A DNA stretch of 64,000 nucleotides from Omphiscola glabra (lineage: Eukaryota > Mollusca > Gastropoda > Lymnaeidae). The first letter of the stretch is position 1. Each line of letters opens with the position of its first letter. Under the pieces are notes generated by a model. It worked only from the letters and a program-made list of their open reading frames with translations, searched no databases and was not told where the DNA came from. The stretch is taken from NCBI GenBank assembly GCA_964017045.1, contig OZ024794.1, forward strand, positions 51,737,608-51,801,607. The letters are read 5' to 3'. The position numbers were made by a program, and so were the translations under genes. This document shows, piece after piece, positions 36,126 through 47,925 of the stretch.

Positions 36126-37556
36126 TTATAATTATAATGCTTAGACTACCTTATCTAAATATTTCCTAGTTTTACCAGAGTCAAAAAGAAAGAAAAAAAG
36201 CTTTATTAGAAAGGACAATACGTTTTTATGGGTTTTGAAAACTTGTCATTTTTATAAATTGCCTTTGAACGGCATAACTATTTTAAGAAGACATGGGTTG
36301 TTTACAAAAGACATTATATTTACTAATGTGTGATTTTTATTTTAGGGCAATTCATATGCAAATAAAGTATACATTTCCCAATATTCAGTAGATTGAAATT
36401 TGTATTTGGAATTTCAAACCACTATAACTTTCTTAAATTGCCTCTTTGCCATACTTAAAAATAGTTTTATCTAACTCCAAGCAAATTATTTTAAATTGAC
36501 GAATTAGCCATAAGAATGTTTTTTAAACACGTACCAAAAAATGGAATTGGCATGATAATCGAAATGCTAGTTCACAAAAAAAAAAAAAATTCTAACTCTA
36601 AGCTTTCTACTGTATTCTCATCTAAAATAAAATTAATAATATTAAAAAATGAGTGCAATGCTTATGGATAAGGCACTTTGTTTGCTATTCTGACATTAAA
36701 AAGAGAAAAGCTTTTGGGAAGTTAATAAAATAAATATCGGCTTAGTTTAAAAAGAAAAAAACATTAAAAAAAAAAAAAAACAACTTTTACTCAGGAAACT
36801 TTGTAATAAAAGTAGCAAATTTAAAGAAAACAAAAACGCTTTTGATTTAACAATAATTGATGAAACGTGCACTATGCGACCTTTCAATTTTATAATTAGA
36901 AAAAGAAGCTTAGTGCCATCATACAATTTATAATTAACACCTATCCTTATTTTTAATAAAGCTTTTACGATGAACTATAATTTGAAAACAGATTGCTCAC
37001 GTTTAGTACGTGACTAACTATTATAATTTTTTTAGACCTTTATAGGTATGTAAATGTGTTTTAATACATTGTCTTTAAAGTCTTTTAACAGTCTTGTCAG
37101 TTTCCAAAATTAAATAAATAAAAATAGCGATATGCGAACAACAGGATGTAACACTGGAACGGTCTGTGCGATTTTATGACCAAATTCTATAACTTGATTA
37201 GCCTTAAATATACGGATCATCAAATATATCGAACATAGCGATAATTTATAGATTCCACTAAAATATACAGAAATAAATTATATAGACTTACAGCACGGCA
37301 AGTGGAGATAAATAATTCTAGAAAGATACCAATATTAATGTAAACTCACAAAAAGGTAATATCTTGTAGGACTCATATAAATATGTTAAAGTGTCTCGTG
37401 TCTAGGAAACAAAGCTAAAACCCTATTGGGTTGAAAGGACGGGAGATGTAACCTCATATTATCACTGAAAAGCATTCTTTAGAACAAATGAGAACGTAAA
37501 CCACCTTCTCCCACTCAAGGGACGCGAGGGTTTGGTAAAGTGCTACACATCTAAGA
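36126..37556. other. Very AT-rich intronic stretch
   Basis: Long A/T runs and no open frame of note. I see no gene or clear repeat. Confidence 0.6.
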
Positions 37557-37770
37557 CAGTGGGAGATAGACAGTGGGTGAGAGACAGAAGGAGAGACAGT
37601 GGGAGAGACATGGTGGTAGAGAGAGACTGTGGGAGAGAGACAGTGTGAGAGAGAGACAGTGGGAGAGAGACAGTGGGAAAGAGAGAGAGTGAGAGAGAGA
37701 CAGTGGGAAAGACACTTTGGGGGTAGAGACAATGGTAGAGATAAAATGAATGAGAGACAGTGGGGGACAA
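37557..37770. repeat. GA-rich array (CAGTGGGAGAGAGA type)
   Basis: About 14 degenerate 15-base purine-rich units such as GAGAGACAGTGGGA. It is the reverse complement of the motif in the CT-rich array at 29888-31005, so the same satellite family occurs in both orientations. Confidence 0.87.
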
Positions 37771-37986
37771 TAATGTCAAACAAAAAAGGAAGAGAAGACA
37801 AGTGGTGGATGCAACATAGCTACTATGAAGAAAGAATTAGGTCAACACACAGTCTATAACAATAATTAATTTGATTTTTTTAATATCACTAGCTTTGGTA
37901 TCGTTTTTATTTGTATGCTGGTTTTCTGTCCTTTGTTACATATTGTTTAGTAAACGAGACACATCTTAAAACAGATTAAATTTGTC

Positions 37987-39560
37987 TTACCATATGTATG
38001 GCATCTTTCCGTCTACGAGAGACGATATATTATCTTGTCTGATTGCAGCTCTTGGTGTGGCTAGTGAGACCGATCCTCGAGTGGCAGTCTCTTGTGCATG
38101 TCCCACACCGAATGCGGTGGAGCAGTGTTTTCTGGCCTTTCTCTGCGCTCTCTTTACAGCTGCTTCCGTCCTGTAGAGCTCCTCGGCACGTAGTGATCCT
38201 GCCTTCACGATACCCCGCCATGTGGATCGATCCTCCGCCAGGTCCTCCCAATTTGAGAAGTTGATGTTGGCCGCCTTCATGTCTCTTTTGCATATGTCTA
38301 AATATCTGAGACGAGGCCGTCCAACTGACCTTTCCCTGTCGCCAGCTTGCTGTACAGCACGTCCTTAGGTATGCGACCAGATTGCATTCGCTTGACGTGC
38401 CCAAGCCAGCGGAGCCGTCTTTGGATTAAAATGGCTGGGACGCTGCACATATTTGTTTGAGACAGGACATCCGTGTTGGGGACTTAGTCTTGCCATTTGA
38501 TGTCAAGGATGCGCATCTGAGATGGAAGCCATTGAGCCTTTTTTCGTGCCTGGTATATGTGGTCCAAGACTCGCATCCATAGAGGAGTGCGCTCAGTACG
38601 CAGGCCTGGTATACCTGCAGCTTAGCTCTTGCTGTGAGTTTGGCATTGGACCATACTCTTTTCTTCAGTCTCGCCATGACAGTTTCGGCCTTCCTATTCC
38701 TACCACTTATCTCATCCTCCATTGAGAGGGTGCTCGAAATGTTCGACCCTAGATATGTGAATCTGTCAACAGCATCTAAGTAGCAGTCATCGATGGAGAT
38801 AGCGTCCTGAGCCATAATGTTGGTTTTCTTTAAGCTAATGGTCAGGCCAAACTCTTTGCATATAACTCCTTCTAACCACCCCCTCCTTATATCTTAAAAT
38901 CACTCTAAGCTGGATACAAGGCTCTGCAGGCCGTCTGCTGAGTGAGATACTAAAGCGGCGTCATCTGCAAATAAGATCTCGCGTAGCATGACCTTTATTA
39001 TTTTGGTCTTAGCTCTAAGGCGCGCAATGTTGAATAATCTCCCGTCAGCTCTAGTGTGGATGTACATCCCCTCGCTGTTGTTCTTGAAGGCATACTGGAG
39101 TAAGATGGAGAAGAAGATTGCAAATAAAGTAGGAGCTAGCACGCATCCTTGCTTTACTCCACTACTTACTGGAAAAGCTTCTGAGGTGGCACCGTCATAG
39201 CACACTGTGCCCTGCATGTTATCGTGGAACTGCTCGATGATGTTAAGCAGACGTGTAGAGCAACCTTTTTTTTAGGATCTGGAACAGGCCGCTTCTGCTG
39301 ACAAGACCAAAAGCTTCAGTGAGGTCGACAAACGCGATGTATAGAGGCATATGTTGTTCCCTGCATTTCTCCTGCACCTGGCGCAGAGAGAAGATCATGT
39401 CTATGGTGGACCGGCCGGCTCGAAAGCCACATGGCGATTCTGGGAGTACGCGCGCTGCTAGTGTCTGAAAGCGTGTTAATGCAACTCGGGCAAAGGCCTT
39501 TCCAACTATGCTAAGAAGGGAGATTCCACGATAGTTGTTGCAGTCACTCTTACCATATAA
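37987..39560 (-). pseudogene. 5'-truncated non-LTR retrotransposon (reverse transcriptase C-terminal part)
   Basis: On the minus strand, from 39560 downward: NNYRGISLLSIVGKAF; then CGFRAGRSTIDMIFSLRQ; then the motif A region FVDLTEAFGLVSR, where the usual AFD is AFG. The frame then shifts to SGVKQGCVLAPTLF near 39150. Motif C FADDAAL lies near 38960 with both catalytic aspartates intact. After a break come FGLTISLKK, RFTYLGS, the thumb/connection block VLSALLYGCESW near 38600, and RRLRWLGHVKR near 38410. The end has a zinc-finger-like C..C....C.SRIGLTSHTKSC in one frame, while the neighbouring frame carries the ending MPYIW. The mutated motif A and several frameshifts mean it is inactive. It lacks the endonuclease and 5' part, the usual result of incomplete reverse transcription. 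Clade not assigned. Confidence 0.88.
38859..38905. repeat. 47-bp segment identical to 43836-43882, inside the LINE
   Basis: CATATAACTCCTTCTAACCA begins both copies and CTTAAAATCACTC ends both; I compared all 47 bases and found no difference. Here it sits between the FADD block and FGLTISLKK of the LINE and adds stops. In the other copy it adjoins a TC-rich and TA microsatellite region. Confidence 0.85.
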
Positions 39561-40182
39561 CGGTGTGTAAAAACCTGTCTAAATAGTAGTCTTTTAGGTG
39601 AAAGATCTATAAACGAATCCTAAATTTGTCCAATTTAAGACCGCCGTGTTAATCTAAACTGCAAATTTTGGCCGTAAGGGACATACACCGCGTTATTATT
39701 CATATTTACATTTTAAAATCGCAGACAAATGTCCCCAGGCATATTGCATATTTTCAATTATACAAAAATATAAAAAATAATGTTTGGATGAATTTACACA
39801 AAACCGGAAACATGAAAAAAAAATTTATTCCCTAAAACATGATATGTTCCTTCTATAATTATAGAAGGATAACGTTAGGAATAGGATAGAGATGAAAGTG
39901 AAGGAACATTTTTCCCCGATGCAAATTTAAAGCCATTTAATGAGCCTTAAACCCATCTATCGTGACGTTCCTTGTTAATTGAGAGCATTCGAAGCATGTA
40001 TGATTTTGAGTTTTGAATTTTTTTTGCTTCATGAAAAATTGTAATAGGGCTCAAATACCTGATAGATAATAGAGTGATATGTTGTATAATGTATCACATA
40101 CCATCGTAATAGAAAAAGAGACGTCATGTAGTACTAAAAATGGTAACAGCTGAGCACTGTGCTGTACATGCAATGGTTATTG
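39561..40182. other. AT-rich spacer
   Basis: No gene or periodicity. A TATAATTATAGAAGGATA palindromic patch lies near 39855. Confidence 0.5.
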
Positions 40183-40815
40183 TAGGAGTAAAAGCTGTGG
40201 CATGTACAGACATTGGTAGAGAAGCTGTGGCATGTACAGACAATGGTATAGAAGCTGTGGCATGTACGGACAATGGTATAGAAGCTGTGACTTGTACAGA
40301 CAATGGTATATAAGCTGTGTCCTGTAGGAACAATGGTATAGAAGCTGTGGCATGTACGGACAATGGCATATAAGCTGTAGCATGTACGCACAATGATATA
40401 TAAGCTGTGGCATGTACTCACAATGGTATATAAGCTGTGGCATGTACTCACAATGGTATATAAGCTGTGGCATGTACGGACATTGGTATAGAAGCTGTGG
40501 CATGTACGCACAATGGTATATAAGCTGTGGCATGTACGGACATTGGTATAGAAGCTGTTGCATGTACGCACAATGGTATATAAGCTGTGGCATGTACGGA
40601 CATTGGTATAGAAGCTGTGACATGTAAGCACAATGGTATATAAGCTGTGGCATGTACGGACATTGGTATATAAGCTGTGGCATGTACGCCCAATAGTATG
40701 TAAGCTGTGGCATGTACAGACAATGGTATAGAAGCTGTGGCATGTACGGAAATTGGTATAGAAGATATGGCCTGTACGACAAATGGTATAAAGGCTTTGA
40801 CATCGTGTAGTACAA
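40183..40815. repeat. Tandem array, 30-bp unit
   Basis: About 21 copies of a 30-bp unit, GAAGCTGTGGCATGTACGGA plus CAATGGTATA. GAAGCTG and TAAGCTG subtypes, and GGACATTGG and GCACAATGG subtypes, alternate in the middle (40440-40640), giving a 60-bp higher-order period. Period 30 leaves up to 237 codons open on the minus strand in several frames at once, so these are not gene candidates. Confidence 0.94.
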
Positions 40816-40859
40816 TATGAAAGGGGACGGCCAACCCCAGGCGGCACTAACCCACTGAC

Positions 40860-41230
40860 ATCAGGTCATATGGATCACGGTAGATGTAATAGAAACTGTG
40901 GCATATGCTGTAGAGGCCATGTAAAAGAAACTGACATCATGCCACATGGGCCATCTAACATAAACTTTGAAATAAGCCTTAGAGGCCATTTAATAGAAGT
41001 TGTGACTTCATTTCAATGCCATGTAATAGAATTTGCGACACATGCCATAGAGTCTACGTAATACCAAATGGCATCATGCGAAAGAGGCCACCTAACATAA
41101 TCTTTGACGTATGCCATAGAGGCCGTCCAACGGAAACTGTGACTTCATTCCACATATGCCATGTAATAGAATCTCTGACATTTGCTGTATAGGCCGTGGC
41201 AAGTGAAGGTGGTGGTTCAGTATAGAAAAC
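40860..41230. repeat. Degenerate repeat region flanking the 30-bp array
   Basis: Loosely repeated words such as GCCATGTAATAGAA, GCCATAGAGGCC and CTGTGACTTCATT recur every 30-70 bases. They share GCATGT/GCCATGT and CTGTG with the 30-bp array, so this may be its decayed flank. Confidence 0.6.
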
Positions 41231-42409
41231 ACGATAATTGCAGAGAGGTTTTTTTTTTGTTTTTTTTTTTGGGGTGGGGGGGGGGACATTACAGTGTCCA
41301 GACCTTGGGGACAAGGGGCGGGTACATTAGGCCTGGGATGAAAGAAATCAATGACCAGAAATAAAAAAGAAATCCGAGGCTTAAAGCAGATTGACACAAC
41401 ACGCAACATTAATGTGTAAGACGAGATGGAAGAAAGAAAGGAAAAAAAACAGAATAAGTGCTACAGGTTTCAGAAGGTTCAAATGGCAACCAGTGACTCG
41501 TCTACGGCCAACGTTTTGATGTATAAAATATTAGGTTCAACTTCGACTAACTGCTAGAGAGCCATCAATGTTTTATTCTTGTTTTGTTGCATTGGTGTAT
41601 GTTTTGATATGCTCATCTATTTTATAACATTAATTGTTCAATCTTTTATTTGTTCAATATTTGTTAACCCAACAGAATTTTAAATTATTTTTTTAAAGTA
41701 AAAAAGGGTCCTTTTTATCTTCTTATTGGACAAAAATAATGTTATAGCCCAGCCCCACGTGTACACCTCGATGACCTCAATTTTTGTTTTACGCGGAGTT
41801 GTACCTTAGGGCTGTCTCTCCTTTGTTGTTTTTGGTATAACTGGTATCAACTTGTCATTGCGTTGGCGGGACATCGTTCAAACAAAGCCTTTCTTGACCT
41901 TACTAGAAGGTTCTAAATAGAGATGGATAATTCTAGCTTGCCCTTCTGGAATAAAGGTTCCATTGTAGGAACTCTCATCTCAATCCCCCCCCCCCCACCT
42001 TTTTTTTCCACCAAAAGATTATAAATAGGAGAGACGTTCCAGAGATACTAGAGACAATATTTACACGTTTCTCAGTGTATGTGTGTGCTTAATATACGCA
42101 AATTTCCGTTGTTATACATATTCACGAGCTGTAAGTTAATAAGCGTTTATTTATATATATATATTTTTTAAAACTTGATATCAAAATTAATATTATAAAT
42201 ATATTGTCACTTGAAATAAGAACTAGTCGGGGTATCATTCTTTCATTAATATATGTTTAATCAACAATAGCGCCCTTATCTTATGTACTCTTTGGTAACG
42301 AGAGATTTGAAAACCACATTACACTTTTAAGAACTAATGGCGGTCCAATTGCAGCTAATTAAACCAAAATTCGATAGAAATTCGAATGTTTTGTATTCGG
42401 TCTTTGTGG
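41231..42409. other. Stretch with no recognisable gene
   Basis: T-run followed by G-run at 41250-41285, C-run near 41983-41996. No domain, no terminal repeats. Confidence 0.5.
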
Positions 42410-42500
42410 TAAGTTTCAGCTCGAAAGGATAAATGGAAGTGGGTCAAATAGCCGTCCGGAGATTTTTGCCAGCCACGAACAAAAGCGAAGTTAACACAAA
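42410..42500 (-). mobile_element. Right-end fragment of the foldback family
   Basis: AAGTTTCAGCTCGAAAGGAT, GTGGGTCAAATAGCCGTC and AGCCACGAACAAAAGCGAAG followed by TTAA match the right arm of the element at 16793-18310 in order. Here the inner tract is only GCCAGCCACGAAC, showing the unexpanded state of the terminus. No left end is visible nearby. Confidence 0.75.
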
Positions 42501-42899
42501 GGATTCAAAAAATGACAGAAGTATTTATTAACTTGACTATAATCATGATTATGATTAATATTTGATCATAGAGAACGTAAGCTGATATTTAAAAGACAAA
42601 ACAAAGATATATGATTAACATTCATTTGCGGCTTAACCTTTTTGTTCGGCCACTAAACGATTCCGCTTATAGAAAATTTTATCAAGTGGGAAGTTTAGAT
42701 TATACAAAACTGCTCCAAGTCAAAATGGATGATCCCATCTGTTTAAGAGTCGTCTTATCGATTGATGTCCTTATAAGAAATGACAAATATTTATGTTGGG
42801 TGCGATTTAAAATGAAAATAGCATTAGGGATAACTCTACAATGTAGAATTTTAAAAGACGAGCATACGAATGGACAGAGGTAAGGGTTGATTGATTTAG

Positions 42900-43105
42900 A
42901 TATAAATATATAAAAAGAAATATATATATAAATATAATATATATATATATACTCATATATATATATATATATACATATATATGTATGTATGTATGTAAAT
43001 ATATATATATACATGTGTATATATTTATCGATGTAAATAAATATATATTTAGATAGACATATAGATGCATAGATTGATACATAGATAAATAGATACGCCA
43101 GTGAC
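42900..43105. repeat. TA-rich microsatellite region
   Basis: Interrupted (TA)n with (TATG)n and (GATA)-like stretches. Together with the adjacent GA tract it leaves long minus-strand frames (to 250 codons) open; these are simple-sequence artefacts. Confidence 0.9.
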
Positions 43106-43410
43106 AGCCTGACAAAGAAAGAAAGAGAAAGTGTGCTAGAGAAAGGGAGAGAGAGAGAGAGAGAGAGAGAGATAGCAAAGGTAGTGAGAGAGGGAGAGAG
43201 AATATCGGGGAGAGACTGATGGAAAGAGAGGGCTGAAAGAGAGAGAAAGAAATAGAGAGAGAGACATAAGGAAAGAGAGAGAGAAAGAGAGAGAGGGGAG
43301 TGAGAGAAATAGAGAGGGAGAGAGAGAGAGAGAACAAGAGATAGATAGAAGAGAAATGGAAACAAACAAGAAATAGCGAAAGAGAGAGTGCGAGAGAGAA
43401 GGCACGAATA
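43106..43410. repeat. GA-rich microsatellite
   Basis: About 300 bases of (GA)n and GAGAGAAAGA words with interruptions, directly next to the TA tract, giving a purine/pyrimidine strand-asymmetric block. Confidence 0.9.
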
Positions 43411-46400
43411 AAACATTCCATGACTAGCAACTTTATCTGCAAATTTCCAATTTTATTAGGCATGTTCCTCTGAAGAGCGATCGCGTGTGGACCTTGCATG
43501 ATTGGTAGACGGTCTTTTGAAGGCTTATCACAGTAAGCTACCCCCATCAGGAATTTCAATATAAAAAAAATGTTCCAGAGGATTTATTTCCTTCTTACTG
43601 CCTTAGAATTTTTACAGCCGGCAAAGAGAGAAATGAAAGGGGAGATTTGTCCTAATTTGGAACCGGTTCCAGCAAGAAGCCTTACTTTTTAACATGGATG
43701 TATCATAAATTAATAAAAGGGCTGCGTGACATTGAGTAAACATGCATGTCTATCGAAAAAAAAACAACTTCATATGCAAAAATACATACATAAACACATA
43801 CATATTTGAGATCTCCTGTAATCTTTATTTCTTTACATATAACTCCTTCTAACCACCCCCTCCTTATATCTTAAAATCACTCATTCTCTCTCTCACTCAA
43901 AGCATTTATACTTATATATATATATATAAATATATATATGTTGGAGTAGCTATGTGGGCCTACACATGGACGAGTGGCTAGATAGGCCAAATTACTGGAA
44001 TGACAATCTCAACATACGTTGTATCAATGTAAACAACCGAGCTTAACGTGGCGGTGCAGTTTGGCCAGAGATTGCTTGCGTCTCCTGGGATTATGTTGTT
44101 GTTTTTTTACCCCATGTTATGAACTTTCGAGTTAAGACACGTTGAGCTAAACATCGGCGATACACACTCTCACACAAAATCCCAATCAAATATTCGTGAG
44201 AAAAAAAAAATTAATATACCCCACCCTCAAATTCGAAATGCTTGAATTCATACAGCTTTCATCAGAGTTAAATCCCATTTTTTCAGAATATTGAATGTCA
44301 CCTTAAATGTGAAACTAAATTCCAAAACACAAGTCTCATTACGTCATTTTCAGATCCACGTCGTGCTTACGTTTTCCCAAAACGCTAAAAAAGTAAACTG
44401 ACATTTTTTTGTTTTTGTTTTGAGAAACCAGATTTCTGAAGTCTTTCTGTTTGATAACTTGTGCGACGAAGAGCTTCGGGTAAAAGATTATGTCATTTGA
44501 TAAGATCTCAGGGGACAAAAAGCGAGTTTGTTTAATAGGACCATGAAATCTGTAGTCCAAAGTTAGCTTTCTTCAAAGGTATAAGACAGAATTTCATAAA
44601 ACCAGTTATTGTCAAAAAGAAATAAACCCCAACTATTTTTTGCGTGTGCAATATCTGTTGTGTTAAATAAAGATGGGATCAGGTAGGCTACAGTAAATAT
44701 ACTGAAATAAAAATAAAAAAAAGCAAACAAAAAATGATGAAATCACTATTTTTAGAGAGGATTTTTTTTGCTCATTAATTCTAGAAGAGGAAAAAAAATC
44801 CACCTTAAAACAAGTTTTTATTTTTGTTCTTCAACGACCTCCGTTGAAATAGCCAAGTTCATTAAAATTTAATCCTAGATAAAGAATATTTCAATTACAT
44901 ATATGTCTGAAAATGGAAGGAGACAATCAGTCCAACATGAAATGATGAACACGGTTCCTGGAGTAAAATCTATGGGAAAGGCATTTAATTACCATGTATG
45001 TATTTAATTAACCCGGTATTAGAAACTTTGCACGTATTATGTCATTTAAAGTTTGAAAAGTTATTTGGAAGAAATTTTATGAGGGTGTGCTTTAATTGCG
45101 TCGACAATTGTGTTTGCACAATGGCACATTTTTTCTGTTACCCGCGAGTGGCATGACCAAGAACTTGATCACTGAAGGGTTGGTCGACCTGAAATCTAGA
45201 TATAAAAAAGTCATGTTCTAAATGAAGAAAAATGTTGCTAACGTCATATGAGTGAGACTCTATGTGTATATGGTTCAGGAAATTTACAAATCAACTTAAT
45301 CAGCCTTCCCTCCACTTTTCAAAGAACATTCAATTACTACGACTCACTGAGGCCGCAGACAGAAACCATCGCCAGTGGCTTGTAGTTTTAATGACGAAGG
45401 CCTCAGACAATAACATTGGCTTACCCACGCGCGCACAGAGTACGAGCTATGATATCTAAATACCTTCAGAACCTTTCTATTTTAAAAATCATCAATTTAT
45501 GACTTGTGACATATCGTCCTCAGCCCCCCCCCCCCCCCCATCTTTCATTTTGAAACCAAAATCTATCCACGTTCCTCTTATCCTAAACCAGCTGATGACT
45601 ACTTCACAGCTAAGTCTTCCTGTAGATTTTAATCTTTCACAGTTGGAACATTCTCGATTTGCTCATTGCGATCACGTTAACGTAGTTAACCCACCGCAAA
45701 GAAATTCGCAAACAAACAGCCACTGATCTACACAAGTACGTGTAACAACATTACACCCCAATGACATAGCTTGTTCAAAGCATATAATATAACGACCGGT
45801 TGCTTAATTTCATTCATTCCCCAGAATTTTAATTGCACTGTTCCTGGTTCAAAACCCCAAGTTTGGGTGAGCGTCACATTTGATTATTACACTGACAATG
45901 GTGTTCTAATGATAATATAGATAAACTCTTACGTGTATATTTTGCCCCTGGCGTGTCCTGCTTCCTTATCGAAACCGGCCCTCCCCTACTCAATAGGTTT
46001 TATATTACCGACCGTCCGTCACATTAGCATACATCGCTTGCCATCTGAACTGTTTGCACCTGACTGAGAGTTGTAGGAGTGGTTTATTCTAAGCTCTGCC
46101 TCATCCATAAATATGGCTGATTGGTTATGACTCTGAAAAGGCTCTCCGGTCTCCTGTGTTTACCACGTTTTAATGACGTGAGCGGAAGTGGCGACAAGGG
46201 CATTGGGATTGGGTATAGATTTGGTAAATTGGTCTCCGTGGGAAGAGCCACTGTGGTCGAAAGTCCCTTGTGTTTTTTCAAATGTTTGCAATCCAATTCA
46301 AAAAGAAAAATGGAATTGAAATGATTTATTGGCGAGTTTGCTACGACCGGATCTAGAAACACCAAGGCTGCCGCCATGTTGGTTAAAATCAGTCCCTATC

Positions 46401-47824
46401 AGTCCATATCCTTCCGATTTCAACATGATAATAACGTGTTTAGTATACCTTGTTTTTTTTAAATTTCAATGTAGATTCTTTTAGTTCAGCAAGTAGTTAA
46501 AAAGTCCAAGGTTATATTTTATTGTGAGGAAATGTTTAAAAAAATTCAATTGACTAATTGTTTCTGAGATTCCAACTCGAGCCAAATTTAGAGAAATGAA
46601 AAATTGTAATATTAATATGACTCATGCATATCTGTAGGGATTTAAATTTCCGATTCTAAAAATACGGAAACAAAGGGGTTAGCTTTTTTTTCTTAATATT
46701 AATTATTGGCTATTTTTTCGTGACATATGGCTGAACTTCGTATACAAAAAAAAAAAATGGTTAAGCTTTCATTTGGTACTAAAAGATTATTATTTATGTT
46801 TGATAGCTGATTTTTTTTAAATTGACAAATTAGGTTGTGTATTATAGTAACACTAATAACATCCGGAAGTAATCAAATCACCCATGCAGAGTAACAGAAT
46901 TAAGCTGTTTGAATTTCCGATTCTAAAAATACGGGAACGTGTTTATATTGAAACAAATCATAAGGTGGGATGGCAATTATGGCAAAGTATTATAGAAATA
47001 GTAATATAATGTTGGGCTACATTGTCAACTGAAGTGATCACATGTTACATTTTCTCCTTTGTGCAATAATTTTTTTTTAAAAACCTTATAAAAACCTAAA
47101 CCAACATTTAAAAAAAAAACATGCCAATGTACAAAACAAAACAAATTATAAGAAACAAATAAAAACGTCGAGAAACAGAACTAAAAATAATATTTTAATA
47201 ATAATAAAAATGTTTGACAGTTTATCTTAATTTGTCAAGAAATCATTCACATGAAACAGACATTTTAAAATATTCTCCTATGTCTAACATCTACTTCACA
47301 CATGGCAGCTACACACTGTGACATTCATTCATTTTACGGTTTCCATATCGATGACTCTCCAAATGCACAGAGATTGTTAACATGTGTTATCCAGTGCAAC
47401 ATTCTACCTAATTTGAACCCTATGGTGGCATATTTAGCGTGAGTTTATTGTAAAACAACCATTGATCCCAGGGTCTATTATGCGAGTCCAGTGCATGAGT
47501 TTCACGTAATGGCCTTCAAGGCAATAGCAGTGCATTACCTGAATGTAGGTTTGAGAGTGCAGCAAGCCGCTGTGCAGCGAGTTTAAAAAGGACTAAAACT
47601 TAAGGCCCTTCGCTATCGGCCTTCTGAGATTAGTGTCGTGGGAAGAGCTTCGGGCCTGAGAGATTCGATCATTACAGGTGGGATTTTTTCTTCTTCTTGT
47701 TTTGTAAGCCAGGTTGTACCGAAGTTAACTCATCAGCCATTGTGTGAAGATCGAAGGTTTGGGTAGTCAAAAATGTGTCAGTAAGTTCACCAAAACCTTC
47801 AACGAGACATAGTCCCTCAACTTT
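43411..47824. other. Long stretch with no supportable gene
   Basis: Contains the second copy of the 47-mer (43836-43882), a small (TA)n at about 43914-43940 and a C-run near 45525. A 97-codon minus frame (46084-46377) opens with AACATGGCGGCAGCC, a start context often seen in animal first exons. Its later residues show no domain. A motif ATTTCCGATTCTAAAAATAC occurs at about 46648 and 46913. Confidence 0.45.
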
Positions 47825-47925
47825 TTTTTTTGCTAATTGTTATGTGAAGTGCGGTGAGCATAGCCCTAGGCTGGGATACCGCCCTATATAACACCACTTT
47901 AATAATAATAATAATAATAATAATC
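47825..47925 (+). mobile_element. Probable SINE/LINE 3' tail ending in (AAT)n
   Basis: GTGAAGTGCGGTGAGCATAG, then GATACCGCCCTATATAACAC, then an (AAT)7-8 tract. The GCGCTATATAA-plus-short-A-rich-repeat arrangement is a known 3' tail type of L2/CR1-related LINEs and the SINEs they mobilise; here it is slightly diverged (CCGCCCTATATAA). No clear 5' part was seen, so this is a 5'-truncated relic at most. Confidence 0.45.

Noticed and set aside
40134..40847. 237-codon minus frame with a CHSLYTIV repeat
   Set aside because: Encoded by the 30-bp satellite, with three overlapping open minus frames.
46084..46377. 97-codon minus frame starting AACATGGCGGCAGCC
   Set aside because: Attractive start context, but the product has no domain and the opposite strand is also partly open; not enough for a gene call.
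47640..47690. GAGATTCGATCATTACAGG as a possible tRNA T-loop
   Set aside because: No matching acceptor, D or anticodon stems could be folded around it.
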